From: DASRCB01 sp035653295
Lineage (GTDB): Bacteria; Acidobacteriota; Terriglobia; Bryobacterales; Bryobacteraceae
Length of the DNA: 46,544 nt
Reading direction: 5' to 3'
Assembly: GCA_035653295.1 (NCBI GenBank)
Contig: DASRCB010000041.1
Location: 1 to 46,544, forward strand
A model generated the notes under the pieces. It was given only the letters and a program-made list of their open reading frames with translations, searched no databases and was not told the DNA's origin. A program made the position numbers and the translations under genes. Positions 16,629 to 25,445 of the stretch are shown here, one piece after another. How positions within the stretch are numbered: position 1 is the first letter of the stretch; each line of letters begins with the position of its first letter.

Positions 16629-16659
16629 GTCTACTATGCCTGTTTGAGAGTCTACTATG
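16629..16659 (-). promoter_or_regulatory. Candidate BlaI-type operator: two 10-bp direct repeats
   Basis: GTCTACTATG occurs at 16629-16638 and again at 16650-16659, exactly 21 bp apart (two helical turns), 4 bp upstream of the repressor ATG. Two copies on the same helix face at the start of a self-regulated repressor gene fit an operator for dimers. The motif is not the staphylococcal TACA/TGTA sequence, so this is inferred from position and repetition. Confidence 0.55.
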
Positions 16660-16699
16660 GCTATAGGCGATGACGCAAGGGCTTTTCGTGATTCGCGAC

Positions 16700-16764
16700 G
16701 CGGTTCCGTAATGAACCGCTCATGAACTTACGATGGGGGTGACGGCCAGGATACCGTCGCCCCC
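16700..16764 (-). terminator. Two hairpins downstream of the beta-helix gene
   Basis: Hairpin A: 16700-16706 pairs with 16713-16719 (7 bp, GCGGTTC/GAACCGC, 6-nt loop). Hairpin B: 16735-16745 pairs with 16754-16764 (11 bp with one G-U, 8-nt loop). Both follow the stop of the beta-helix gene on the minus strand and precede blaI. There is no U-run, so if they terminate, it is not the classic intrinsic type. Confidence 0.45.
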
Positions 16765-16822
16765 GGGCTGCTCAATTGTCGTGGCCGAGGCCTCGACGCC
16801 GCACCGAACTGTCGCGGCCGGT

Positions 16823-18070
16823 TCAGGGTTCGCTGGCCGGCGGGAACGTTGACGGGTACTGATCGGAATCGAGCACCGTATACAGCGTGTTGTAGTAGTG
16901 GCCGCCGATTACACGATCGGCTTCCACCGCCGCTACTCCGCAGAACGCATCGTTTACGGTGTTGTTGCGAATCGTGTTCCGAGAGACGCCCGTACCGGAA
17001 TACTCGTGAATGCCGCAGCACTCCTCGTCGTCGCTGCAGACCTGGCTTACCGGGCCAACGTTGGCGATGACATTGTCCTCGATCGTGCTGTTGGTAAGGA
17101 AACCCGACGCCGAGCCCTGAATATCCATGCCACTCAGGCCCTCGATGTTTTTCACGCTGTTGTGAGTGACGGAAATATCGTTCCCGCCATTGATAAAGAT
17201 CCCGCTCTGGGCCTGCGAAATGACGTTATTCGTTACGATGGTGCCGTCACCGGGCGACCGGAGCGTCACGCCCTCACTGCGGAGGCCGAAGCAGTCCGAC
17301 TCAGACAACGAGCCGCACAGCCCTTCAGTGATCGTGTTGTTGTGAATATTACCGATGGTCCCGTTGGCGACAAAAACGCCAAACTGGAGGACGCCGATGG
17401 CCGGACCGATGCCCGAAATCGTGTTGCCGTCGACCTCGACGTTGATTCCGGGGCCGTCAGCGAGCACCCCAAGGCGCGTGTAATCGTGAATACTGTTGTG
17501 TGCGATGCGTACATAGAACGGTCCGGGCTGGCTGCTATCGACCTGAACGCCGAACCCGCTGCCAAACAACAGTCCACATTCCTGTGGGTCGCTCACGAGG
17601 GCATTAAATATCGCGTTGTGCTCGACCAGCCCTGAAGCGTTGTAGTAGTGGATCCCTGCCGCGGGAACCGAGCAGTTGCTGACGTCATTATTGGTGGCGT
17701 CGACGGCAAGGTTTTGAATCGTGACATTTCCACGAGGGTTCACGACGGTGATGACCGCTTCGGAGGACAATCCGCCGAGCTGGGACATACTGTTTGGCCG
17801 AACCAGCACGCGATTAACGTTCTCGACCTGAATCCCCACGACGGTAATGGGCTTGGTAATCAGCAGTTGCTCGGGGTACAGAGCGGGGCAGACCTCAATT
17901 GTGTCGCCGGAAGAGGCGGCATTAATCGCCGCCTGAATCGTGGTGTACTGGGCGCCCGCGCAGTTGGTATTGGGCTTGCCAACGATCCGGGTTGTGGCAC
18001 AGGTGAGTGAGCAAAGTGGCCCAGCGGACAACAGAGCCAGAATCATTAACGACCGGGCGTTATTGAGCAT
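16823..18070 (-). CDS. Secreted right-handed parallel beta-helix (PbH1) protein
   Basis: 415 aa from ATG 18070. I chose this start over an in-frame one 29 codons upstream because GGAGGAACG sits directly before it and a signal peptide follows (LMILALLSAGPLCSLTCA). Residues 30-75 have the pectate-lyase-like opening (QYTTIQAAINAASSGDTIEVCP-type), and from 85 to 400 there are repeated N-x-I/V-x-x-N/V ladders typical of PbH1/NosD coils (THNSVKNI, EDNVIANV, RNTIRNNTVNDA). It contains at least eight Cys residues. Family: polysaccharide lyases, isomerases or binding proteins. No catalytic motif can be assigned, so the substrate is unknown. It stands alone between the luxR gene and the blaI cluster. 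Confidence 0.82.
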   Translation of the reverse strand: MLNNARSLMILALLSAGPLCSLTCATTRIVGKPNTNCAGAQYTTIQAAINAASSGDTIEVCPALYPEQLLITKPITVVGIQVENVNRVLVRPNSMSQLGGLSSEAVITVVNPRGNVTIQNLAVDATNNDVSNCSVPAAGIHYYNASGLVEHNAIFNALVSDPQECGLLFGSGFGVQVDSSQPGPFYVRIAHNSIHDYTRLGVLADGPGINVEVDGNTISGIGPAIGVLQFGVFVANGTIGNIHNNTITEGLCGSLSESDCFGLRSEGVTLRSPGDGTIVTNNVISQAQSGIFINGGNDISVTHNSVKNIEGLSGMDIQGSASGFLTNSTIEDNVIANVGPVSQVCSDDEECCGIHEYSGTGVSRNTIRNNTVNDAFCGVAAVEADRVIGGHYYNTLYTVLDSDQYPSTFPPASEP

Positions 18071-18121
18071 CGTTCCTCCAATTTGGACTTTCGGGGATGT
18101 TGAAAGTGCTGAACCAGCGGA

Positions 18122-18151
18122 AGTATACGGAACGATCGGCCTGGTTGTCGT
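18122..18151 (-). promoter_or_regulatory. Candidate sigma70-type promoter of the beta-helix gene
   Basis: Minus-strand -10 TATACT (18127-18122) and -35 ACGACA (18151-18146) are separated by 18 bp, about 50 bp before ATG 18070. The -10 matches TATAAT at five of six positions and the -35 matches TTGACA at four of six. Seen by eye only. Confidence 0.35.
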
Positions 18152-18176
18152 CACCAAAATTGAGTAGGCGCGAAGA

Positions 18177-19319
18177 CTATCCGTTCTTTTCAGTCAGGTG
18201 AACCGGAAAAGGCACTGTACGGAGGACGAGGGAGATGAGTTCGCCCTGCCGATCGGTGGCGGTCTTGCTCAATACCCGGCGGACGTGCGTTCGTACGGTG
18301 TCGACGGTGACCTGCAGGTCGGCGGCGATCTCGTCGACGTTTCGGCCGGCGGCGAGGAGTCCACTCACTCGCGCCTCGGCTGGTGTGAGATTGAACAGGC
18401 CCTGCAGCATTGCTGTGTCCGGCTGGAGCGCGAAGTCGGAATCCACGATGAAAACCGCGACGGTGGGCTGGACCATGCCGAAAGGCATTGCCGCAGTTTG
18501 CGGCACGGGGACGATGATGAAGTGATATGGCCGGTTGTGGCTGCGCCGTTTGATGGTCACCCGCGAAAACTCCACAGCGTGCCGGTTCGTCACATCACGG
18601 AGAGCCCTGAACAGACGGTCTTCGTCTGCCGGGGATACGGCCAGCCGGCCGGAAGCGATACGAAGACCATCTTCTCTGGCGGCAATATTTCGCGCGGCGG
18701 CGTTGGCATAAAGAACACGGCCGTCCGAATCGGACAACAGGAGCGCGTGAGGATACTGCTCCAGATGGGCGGTGAAGGTGGCCAGCTGAGTCCGCAGCGA
18801 GGTCAGTTCCCCGTGCAGGATTGCCGCGCGTTTCAAATGAGGAAGCAAAGGCCGAATAATATCCTTCTCGGCGCTGCCGAACGGGCCACGTTCTTTGCCG
18901 CGTTGCGCGAAGATTGCCGATGTCGTTTTGCGCGTGCGCAGGAAGGCGGCGCCGATGCCATGCGCGGCGCTGCAGCGGCAATAGAATTCCCGATAGGTCA
19001 GGCTCTGTTCGAGTTGGGCCGGCGTGCAGATCTCGTCGCTGGTAGCGACTTCGCCTTCCTGCAGTTGTGCCGAGGGGGCTGTAAAGGGGTCGGTGGCGGC
19101 GTATCGTTCCGCGTAGTCCCGGAGCTCATTTTCCGGCCAACCGTACCAGCACACGATATCGGGAGCACGCATTCCCGGATCGAGCAGCGCAAGTGATCCG
19201 CGGGCGCCCCCTACCGCATGGACGAAGGATTCGAGGAACGCCGGCCAGCGTCGCGCGTCCGCGACGGCATCATAGATGGACCCGATGAGATCGAGGGTCG
19301 GGATGCCGGCCGGGGGCAT
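18177..19319 (-). CDS. LuxR-family transcriptional regulator
   Basis: 380 aa. The C-terminal 60 residues form a LuxR/GerE helix-turn-helix: FNLTPAEARVSGLLAAGRNVDEIAADL, then TVDTVRTHVRRVLSKTATDRQGEL. The N-terminal 200 residues are a sensory region starting LIGSIYDAVADARRWPAFLESF, an arrangement common in LuxR-type regulators with PAS-like input. A PAS-like stretch (LLLSDSDGRVLYANAAARNIAAREDGL) lies near residues 190-220. The signal is unknown. A -10-like TATACT at 19325-19330 lies only about 6 bp before ATG 19319, so the mRNA may have almost no leader. It is divergent from the DUF2383 gene across 262 bp. Confidence 0.85.
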   Translation of the reverse strand: MPPAGIPTLDLIGSIYDAVADARRWPAFLESFVHAVGGARGSLALLDPGMRAPDIVCWYGWPENELRDYAERYAATDPFTAPSAQLQEGEVATSDEICTPAQLEQSLTYREFYCRCSAAHGIGAAFLRTRKTTSAIFAQRGKERGPFGSAEKDIIRPLLPHLKRAAILHGELTSLRTQLATFTAHLEQYPHALLLSDSDGRVLYANAAARNIAAREDGLRIASGRLAVSPADEDRLFRALRDVTNRHAVEFSRVTIKRRSHNRPYHFIIVPVPQTAAMPFGMVQPTVAVFIVDSDFALQPDTAMLQGLFNLTPAEARVSGLLAAGRNVDEIAADLQVTVDTVRTHVRRVLSKTATDRQGELISLVLRTVPFPVHLTEKNG

Positions 19320-19581
19320 GTCGAAGTATACTGCGGGTCTTTTCTTCAGGAAACGATAAATGTATGTTGGTGAGCCTGGTAGCGGCCTCGGTGTCTTCGC
19401 GCGGTTCAGCGGGCTGATCTGGCGTTAAATCCATGTAGCACCCTGAACGGGAACGGGCAGGCAGAGTCAGATCCCGGCCTGTTTTGCGCGCGAATCTGCC
19501 GGGTGGAGCGCTGGAGGAACAGGCGTTTACCGTGAAACACAGTGCAGACGGCGACAGTCCACGAGGTGAGGAGTGTGACCA
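19320..19581. other. Divergent intergenic region between luxR-type gene and DUF2383 gene
   Basis: 262 bp with no supportable ORF. It holds the TATACT box near the LuxR start and the SD GAGGAG at 19568-19573 for the DUF2383 gene. I see no strong inverted repeat. It may carry regulator binding sites, but none is repeated enough to call. Confidence 0.4.
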
Positions 19582-20043
19582 ATGGCTGAAGATTACGTTT
19601 CCGCTGTAAACGATGTGATTTCGGTGTGCAGGGACGCCGAGGAAGGTTTTCGCAGCGCGGCCGAGGCCGTCAAAGACGCTGGTCTGAAGCGCATATTCGA
19701 GCAATACTCGCAGCAGCGCGCAACCTTCGCGGCACAGCTGCAACAGGCGCTGCAGGGAACCGGCCGGGAAGCAGACAATCCGTCCGGTGTGGGCGGGAAA
19801 ATGCACGGCGCATGGATCAAGTTGAAGGGCGCCCTGACCGGGCACAGCGAGCACCAGATCCTCGCCGAAACGGAGCGCGGAGAGGACTATTCCGTGAGCA
19901 CCTATCGCGACGCCCTCGGGAAGAATCTTCCCCCAAACCTGAAGACCATTGTTCAGGAGCAATTCGCGCTGGTGCAGCAGGCGCACGATAAGATTCGCAC
20001 GCTGCGCGACAGCACCGCCCACGAGCCAGTCGGAAGCCGGTAG
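19582..20043 (+). CDS. DUF2383 / PA2169-family four-helix-bundle protein
   Basis: 153 aa, all helical, no signal peptide, no membrane segment. The N-terminus VSAVNDVISVCRDAEEGFRSAAEAV and the later FEQYSQQRATFAAQL and ISETERGEDY-like stretch (ILAETERGEDYSVSTYRDAL) match the ferritin-like DUF2383 family, often induced by stress; its biochemical role is not known. SD GAGGAG is 8 nt before ATG 19582. Fourteen bp downstream starts a DUF2127 membrane gene, so the pair probably shares a transcript. Confidence 0.85.
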   Translation: MAEDYVSAVNDVISVCRDAEEGFRSAAEAVKDAGLKRIFEQYSQQRATFAAQLQQALQGTGREADNPSGVGGKMHGAWIKLKGALTGHSEHQILAETERGEDYSVSTYRDALGKNLPPNLKTIVQEQFALVQQAHDKIRTLRDSTAHEPVGSR

Positions 20044-20057
20044 CGCCGGGATTCGCA

Positions 20058-20576
20058 GTGGCGCGACGACAGGGGCGACGCCGTCCGCCGGAGGGCGTTG
20101 ATGTCGAAACGCCCCTGCAACCTCTGCGGGCGATCGCATTATTCGAGGGTCTGAAGGGGTTGGTGGCGCTGCTCCTTGCCGGCGGCCTGCTGGCCCTGCT
20201 GCACCGCGACGTGGAGCAGGTGGCGGAGCAGTTGCTCATCCATCTGCACATCGGTGAGGAGCACGCGCTTTCCCGCGCTTTTCTGCGTCTGGCGCACGGC
20301 ATGACCGATCGCCGGATCTGGGCCATTGCGGGGGGCGCCATCGCCTACACCGGCGTGAGATTCACCGAAGCGTACGGCCTGTGGAATCGCCGCGTGTGGG
20401 CGGAGTGGTTCGCCCTGCTTTCCGGTACGCTCTACCTGCCGTGGGAAATTTACAGTGTGTCGCTGCACCCCAGCATCCTGCATTATCTGATCTTCTCGGC
20501 GAATCTGGCCATCGTGCTCTACATGCTGTACGTCCGCGCACGCGCGTGCCGGTCGATCTTCGACTGCGACGATTAA
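20058..20576 (+). CDS. DUF2127 family membrane protein
   Basis: 172 aa with about four hydrophobic segments (27-50, 94-112, 118-140, 143-165). The pattern LRAIALFEGLKGLVALL at the first helix and a later WAEWFALLSGTLYLPWEIY are characteristic of DUF2127. The start is GTG 20058; no ATG is in frame nearby. Function unknown. It follows the DUF2383 gene by 14 bp. A small hairpin follows its stop. Confidence 0.82.
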   Translation: MARRQGRRRPPEGVDVETPLQPLRAIALFEGLKGLVALLLAGGLLALLHRDVEQVAEQLLIHLHIGEEHALSRAFLRLAHGMTDRRIWAIAGGAIAYTGVRFTEAYGLWNRRVWAEWFALLSGTLYLPWEIYSVSLHPSILHYLIFSANLAIVLYMLYVRARACRSIFDCDD

Positions 20577-20577
20577 G

Positions 20578-20591
20578 AGCGGATGTCCGCT
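20578..20591 (+). terminator. Small hairpin after the DUF2127 gene
   Basis: AGCGG/CCGCT (extendable to 6 bp) with a short loop, 1 bp after the TAA and followed by TTTA. It is weak, but placed as a terminator between convergent genes. Confidence 0.3.
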
Positions 20592-20629
20592 TTACGATCC
20601 ACAGGTTGGGAAGCGGTCTGAAGGACTGA

Positions 20630-23600
20630 TCATCCCTTGCCTTCGATCACCATCAGCAGATCCTTGGCCTCCACCTTATCGCCGATATTCACCAGCCGCT
20701 GCGAAACCCGTCCGCTGACCGGCGCGTAAACCGTGGTCTGCATCTTCATTGCTTCCATTACCAGCAGGCGGTCGCCCTTCTTCACCTGCTCGCCGACATC
20801 GGTCGAGATCGTCGTTACCGCGCCGGGAATCGGCGCGCCGACCTGGCCGGGCGTCGCGGGATCGGCCTTAGGTCTCGTCTCCACCGCCGGCTTCAGCGCA
20901 CGGTCACGCACGTTCACCTCGCGAGGCTGGCCGTTCAGCTCGAAAAAGATTGTCCGCGTGCCGTCCGGCTGCGCGTCCCCGACGGTGAGCAGCTTGATGA
21001 TCAACGATTTGCCGGGCTCCAGATCGATGGTCATCTCCTCGCCGCGTTCGAGCCCATAGAAGAACTGCGGCGTGGGCAGCACGTCCAGGGCGCCCCACGA
21101 GGACCGCGAGCGGGCGAACTTCACGAATACGTCGGGGTACATGAGATAGCTCATCAGGTCCGTGCGCGACACCCGGGCGCCAAGCCGCTTCTCCAGTTGC
21201 GCGCTGGTGGCCTGCATATCGATCGCGGGCAAATGCTCGCCCGGCCTGCCACCCACGGGCCTGGCGCCACGCAGGATGACCGCCTGCAGTTTCGGCGGCC
21301 AGCCTCCTTCGGGCTCGCCCAGCGATCCCGAAAACATCTCCACCACGGAATTCGGCAGCGTGAGATTGTGGTCCGGCCCGAGCCGCTCGAGGTCAGCCAC
21401 GGTCATGTTGTGACTCACCAGAAAGATCGCCAGATCGCCGACAACCTTGCTTGAAGGCGTGACCTTGACGATGTCGCCGAAGGCCATGTTCACGTCAGCG
21501 TACATGCGGGCGATCTCGTGCCATCGCGGGCCGAGACCCATGGATTCCGCCTGCGCGCGCAGATTCGTGTACTGGCCGCCGGGCATCTCGTGCTCGTAAA
21601 CCTCCGCCGTGCCGGCCGGAGGCGCATCGTCGAAAGCGCGATACCAGGTGCGCACCGTCTCCCAGTAATCGGCGCAGGTGTTGAGCGCATCGAGATCAAG
21701 GCGCGAGTCGCGCTCCGTGTGTTTCAGAGCCGCAACCATCGAATTCAGGTTCGGCTGGCTGGTGGTCCCGCTCATGGAGGCGATGGCGCCGTCGGCGACG
21801 TCGACACCGGCGTCAGCGGCCATCAGCACCGAAGCAGAGTTCACCCCGCTGGTGTCATGTGTGTGGAAATGAATCGGCAGGCCGATCTCCTCACGCAGGG
21901 CCTTGACCAGCCGATGCGCGGCGTATGGCCTGCACAGGCCGGCCATGTCCTTGATTGCGAGCACGTGCGCGCCCATGCGCTCCAACTCCTTCGCCAGGCG
22001 CACGTAGTACTCGAGCGTGTACTTGTCGCGCTTCGGATCGAGAATGTCGCCGGTATAGCAAATGGCTGCCTCGCACACGCGGCCGGTGCGCTGAGCCGCC
22101 TCCATGGCCACCTTCATGTTCGGCAGCCAGTTCAGCGAGTCGAAGATACGGAAAATGTCGATGCCGTGCGCGGCGGCCTCTTTGATGAACTCTTCGACCA
22201 CATTGTCGGGATAGGCCGTGTAGCCGACCGCGTTCGAGGCGCGCAGCAGCATCTGGAAACAGATATTGGGGATCGCTTCGCGCAGCCGCTGCAGGCGCTG
22301 CCAGGGATCTTCGTGCAGAAAACGCAGGGCCACATCGAAGGTCGCTCCGCCCCACATCTCCAGGCTGTACAGCCGCGGCAGCCGATGCGCCACGAAATTC
22401 GCGATGCGCATCATATCGTAAGTGCGAACGCGCGTCGCCATCAGCGACTGGTGCGCGTCGCGGAAGGTCGTATCGGTAAAAAGCAGACCCTTCTGCGACT
22501 TCGTCCATTCGGCGAAGCCGCGGGGACCGAGCTCATCCAGAAGCTGGCGCGTGCCGCGCGGCGGATCGCCGGCAATGTGCGCCGGAACCGGGGCGGGGTG
22601 GAACGAAGCCGGTTTCGGCCGACCCTTCACCTCCGGGTTGCCGTTCACCACGACATCGGCAATATACGACAGGAGTCGCGTGGCGCGGTTGCGGCGTGGA
22701 ACGAAGTGAAACAGCGCCGGCGTATCGTCCAGAAAGCGCGTGCTGGCCTGGCCGCTCTGGAAAACGGGATTGTTCACCACGTTCTCGAGGAACGGGATAT
22801 TGGTCTTGACCCCGCGAATGCGGAACTCGCGAAGGGCGCGGTCCATGCGCTGGCAGGCCTGCGGGAACGTTCGCCCCCACGCCGTCACCTTCACCAGCAG
22901 CGAGTCGTAAAACGGCGTGATCACCGCGCCGCCGTACGCCGACGCGCCGTCGAGCCGGATGCCGAAGCCTGCGGGCGAGCGGTAAGTCTGAAGCCGGCCG
23001 TAATCGGGAATGAAGTTGTTCTCGGGATCCTCGGTGGTGACGCGGGACTGCAGCGCGAACCCGTTCACCGGCACGTCCTCCTGACGCGGCAGGCCCATCT
23101 CAGCCCCGAAAAGCTCCTTTCCCTGGGCCACCTGGATCTGTGAGCGCACGATATCGATGCCGGTGATCATTTCGGTGACCGTGTGTTCCACCTGAATGCG
23201 CGGGTTCACCTCGATGAAAAACCACTCGCCGGAGTCCATGTCCACCAGAAATTCGACAGTTCCGGCATTCACGTATCCGGCGGTGCGGGCCAGTTTCACC
23301 GCGGCATCGGCGAGGCCACGACGGATGTTGTCGGCCAGATTGACGGCGGGCGCGACTTCGACCACCTTCTGATTGCGCCGCTGAATCGAGCAGTCGCGCT
23401 CATGGAGGTGGAGCACGTTGCCGTGGCGGTCGGCGAGGATCTGAATCTCGACGTGCTTCGCACGGCGGATATAGCGCTCCAGAAACACGGCGTCATTACC
23501 GAACGCGGCGCCGGCCTCGTGCCTCGCCTCGTCCATGCGCGCGATCAGATCCTCGGGCTTATCTACCACGCGCATGCCGCGACCGCCCCCGCCGAATGCA

Positions 23601-24076
23601 GCCTTGACGATCAGCGGATATCCAATGCGTTCGGCCACCGCGCGGGCTTCGTTGTTGTCGGTGAGCGCCTGCTCGGTGCCGGGCACGACGGGGATCCCGG
23701 CTTTGATGGCCAGATTGCGTGCAGCGGTTTTGTCGCCCAGCAGTTCCAGCAGACCGGCGTCAGGACCGATGAAGGTGATCCCCGCCGCGGCACAGGCGAG
23801 GGGCAGGGCGGGGTTCTCCGAAAGAAAACCGTAGCCGGGGTGGATCGCGTCCACACCCTTCTCCTTCGCCAGGGAAACCACGCCATTCACGTCGAGATAA
23901 GCCTGCACGGGGCCGCGGCCTTCGCCAATGAGGTACGCCTCGTCGGCCTTGAAGCGGTGCAGGCTCAGGCGATCCTCCTGCGAATACACCGCCACGGTGC
24001 GGATGCCGAGTTCATTCGCGGCCCGGAGGATACGGATGGCGATCTCGCCGCGATTCAGCGCAAGCAGCTTTTTCAT
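20630..24076 (-). CDS. pyc: Pyruvate carboxylase
   Basis: 1148 aa, the full length of single-chain pyruvate carboxylase. It carboxylates pyruvate to oxaloacetate with ATP and bicarbonate, feeding the TCA cycle. N-terminal biotin-carboxylase domain (1-450) includes the glycine-rich ATP loop KAAFGGGGRGMRVV, EIQILAD and EVNPRIQVEHTVTE. The central carboxyltransferase domain (about 530-800) has FTDTTFRDAHQSL and the metal-binding HFHTHDTSG. The PYC tetramerisation/allosteric region follows, then the biotinyl domain with V-M-E-A-M-K-M-Q, the biotinylated Lys being near residue 1111. A fused chain with this domain order separates it from acetyl-CoA carboxylase subunits. No biotin ligase is adjacent. 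It is transcribed alone or with the upstream unknown gene (100 bp away). Confidence 0.97.
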   Translation of the reverse strand: MKKLLALNRGEIAIRILRAANELGIRTVAVYSQEDRLSLHRFKADEAYLIGEGRGPVQAYLDVNGVVSLAKEKGVDAIHPGYGFLSENPALPLACAAAGITFIGPDAGLLELLGDKTAARNLAIKAGIPVVPGTEQALTDNNEARAVAERIGYPLIVKAAFGGGGRGMRVVDKPEDLIARMDEARHEAGAAFGNDAVFLERYIRRAKHVEIQILADRHGNVLHLHERDCSIQRRNQKVVEVAPAVNLADNIRRGLADAAVKLARTAGYVNAGTVEFLVDMDSGEWFFIEVNPRIQVEHTVTEMITGIDIVRSQIQVAQGKELFGAEMGLPRQEDVPVNGFALQSRVTTEDPENNFIPDYGRLQTYRSPAGFGIRLDGASAYGGAVITPFYDSLLVKVTAWGRTFPQACQRMDRALREFRIRGVKTNIPFLENVVNNPVFQSGQASTRFLDDTPALFHFVPRRNRATRLLSYIADVVVNGNPEVKGRPKPASFHPAPVPAHIAGDPPRGTRQLLDELGPRGFAEWTKSQKGLLFTDTTFRDAHQSLMATRVRTYDMMRIANFVAHRLPRLYSLEMWGGATFDVALRFLHEDPWQRLQRLREAIPNICFQMLLRASNAVGYTAYPDNVVEEFIKEAAAHGIDIFRIFDSLNWLPNMKVAMEAAQRTGRVCEAAICYTGDILDPKRDKYTLEYYVRLAKELERMGAHVLAIKDMAGLCRPYAAHRLVKALREEIGLPIHFHTHDTSGVNSASVLMAADAGVDVADGAIASMSGTTSQPNLNSMVAALKHTERDSRLDLDALNTCADYWETVRTWYRAFDDAPPAGTAEVYEHEMPGGQYTNLRAQAESMGLGPRWHEIARMYADVNMAFGDIVKVTPSSKVVGDLAIFLVSHNMTVADLERLGPDHNLTLPNSVVEMFSGSLGEPEGGWPPKLQAVILRGARPVGGRPGEHLPAIDMQATSAQLEKRLGARVSRTDLMSYLMYPDVFVKFARSRSSWGALDVLPTPQFFYGLERGEEMTIDLEPGKSLIIKLLTVGDAQPDGTRTIFFELNGQPREVNVRDRALKPAVETRPKADPATPGQVGAPIPGAVTTISTDVGEQVKKGDRLLVMEAMKMQTTVYAPVSGRVSQRLVNIGDKVEAKDLLMVIEGKG

Positions 24077-24176
24077 GTTCGTTCGGATGCCCGGGCAGGG
24101 GAGCGCCGGCGGTTCTTTTCACGATAGCGCAGCGGCGAAGCGGAGTCGCCGGATCGCGGCACGGCAGATATCGCAG

Positions 24177-24728
24177 TCAGCGGCGCGGCACGACCCTCGC
24201 GCGCAGGACCGCCTGCACCACGTCGATTGACGCCCCGGCCCGTCGTAGTCGGATGAGGTCCTCCTCGCCGGGGGTGGAGGAAATGCCGCGGCTTGCGATG
24301 GCCGAACTCAGGCGCTTGTCGGCGATAATGCCGACGCGCTGTACGATTTCGTCGATTGAGAACGGCGGCCCCGCATTGAACGGATCTGCGACCGAACTCC
24401 GGGACGAAGCCGTGGCGAGAATCTGGCCCGACTTCAGCGCATCGACGGGGATACTCTCCCATGTAAGCGGGTCGCCGACCGTGTCCACCGTCACTGCTAT
24501 CAGCGGGCCCATGACGGTGCCGTCGTCCAGTGTGAGGCGAATGATCGGCAGACCTCTGCAGTTCCAGGCATACGCCGTTCCGTCCCGATTCATTCCGATA
24601 ACGCTCCCAACACAGAGCGTCCGTTCCACCTTGGTGATATGCGGCCCCCCCGCTTGCGCGAACGCGCCGGCGCCGGCCACCAGCAGGCATAAACATGCTC
24701 TGCGGACTTCAACTGTACGATTGATCAT
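24177..24728 (-). CDS. Secreted protein of unknown function
   Basis: 183 aa from ATG 24728 (an in-frame TTG at 24743 is also possible). A hydrophobic signal stretch (ACLCLLVAGAGAFAQA) precedes a mature region of about 160 residues. The middle (LTLDDGTVMGPLIAVTVDT) looks beta-rich. The end is helical, with EEDLIRLRRAGASIDVVQAVL, which resembles the short helical tail (often DLIALKKAGVSDEVIRAML-like) seen in many acidobacterial and planctomycete secreted proteins. Its function is unknown. It lies between pyc and gph on the same strand. Confidence 0.65.
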   Translation of the reverse strand: MINRTVEVRRACLCLLVAGAGAFAQAGGPHITKVERTLCVGSVIGMNRDGTAYAWNCRGLPIIRLTLDDGTVMGPLIAVTVDTVGDPLTWESIPVDALKSGQILATASSRSSVADPFNAGPPFSIDEIVQRVGIIADKRLSSAIASRGISSTPGEEDLIRLRRAGASIDVVQAVLRARVVPRR

Positions 24729-24785
24729 GGGGCGTTCCCGCAACTATGCGCTTCCGACGGCGCGCGTGTCAAGACAGCGGTTCGG

Positions 24786-25445
24786 CTACGACTCGCGCCC
24801 GTTCAGCACAAACCGCGCCAGGTCGTGCATGTTCGCAAATGTCGCGTCAGGGGGCGCATCGCCGAACGTTTCCGGCTGAAAACCCCAGGTAACGCCATAC
24901 GCGCTGATGCCGGCATTGCGGGCGGTCTGCACGTCAACGCTGCTGTCGCCCACCATTGCCGTGTCCTCGGGCCCGATCGCCGCTTCCGCCATGATGGTCT
25001 CCGCTCCGATGGGGTGCGGCTTCTTCTGGTCGAAGCTGTTGCCGCCGTAGACGCGGAAAAAAAGGCCGCTCACGCCCAGGCCGTCGAGGATGCCGCGGCT
25101 GGCGCCCACCGGCTTGTTGGTGAGCACGGCCATTTGCACGCCCGCCTGGTCGAGCTCACGGAGACCCTCGCCCACGCCCGGATACAGACAGGTGTTATCC
25201 AGCTTGTGATCGGTATACCACGCGATGAAATATTTCAGCGCCGTTTCCACTTCGGCTTCCGACGCGGATGGGCCGAGAACGCGCCGGATCAGCACCGGAG
25301 CGCCGTGGCCCACGTACGTCGCGATCAGCTCATGATCGAGCGGCGGCATATGCAGGTGCTCGCGGGTGGCGTTTACGGCATGCGCCAGGTCGAGCTTGGA
25401 ATCGATCAGCGTTCCGTCCAGGTCAAATATGAGCAGCTTCTTCAT
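24786..25445 (-). CDS. gph: HAD-family phosphoglycolate phosphatase-like
   Basis: 219 aa. HAD motif I is DLDGTLIDSKLD (residues 8-19). Motif II is L-T-N-K-P (Thr near residue 109), the motif III Lys lies in F-D-Q-K-K-P-H-P, and motif IV is G-D-S-S-V-D (near 166-171). The helical cap between motifs I and II, with NATREHLHMPPL, is the Gph type. Likely reaction: 2-phosphoglycolate to glycolate, but related sugar-phosphate phosphatases cannot be excluded. ATG 25445 lies inside the end of cvpA (23-bp overlap), so it is the third gene of purC-cvpA-gph. Confidence 0.85.
   Translation of the reverse strand: MKKLLIFDLDGTLIDSKLDLAHAVNATREHLHMPPLDHELIATYVGHGAPVLIRRVLGPSASEAEVETALKYFIAWYTDHKLDNTCLYPGVGEGLRELDQAGVQMAVLTNKPVGASRGILDGLGVSGLFFRVYGGNSFDQKKPHPIGAETIMAEAAIGPEDTAMVGDSSVDVQTARNAGISAYGVTWGFQPETFGDAPPDATFANMHDLARFVLNGRES

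Noticed and set aside
16889..17660. Repeated GTTGTAGTAGTGG stretches inside the beta-helix gene
   Set aside because: They encode the repeated His-Tyr-Tyr-Asn motif of the protein and are explained by its coil repeats.
19270..20139. 289-aa minus-strand open frame
   Set aside because: Antisense to the DUF2383 gene and low in protein-like features; the plus-strand gene has an SD and family motifs.
21518..23143. 541-aa plus-strand open frame
   Set aside because: Antisense to pyruvate carboxylase; no motif.
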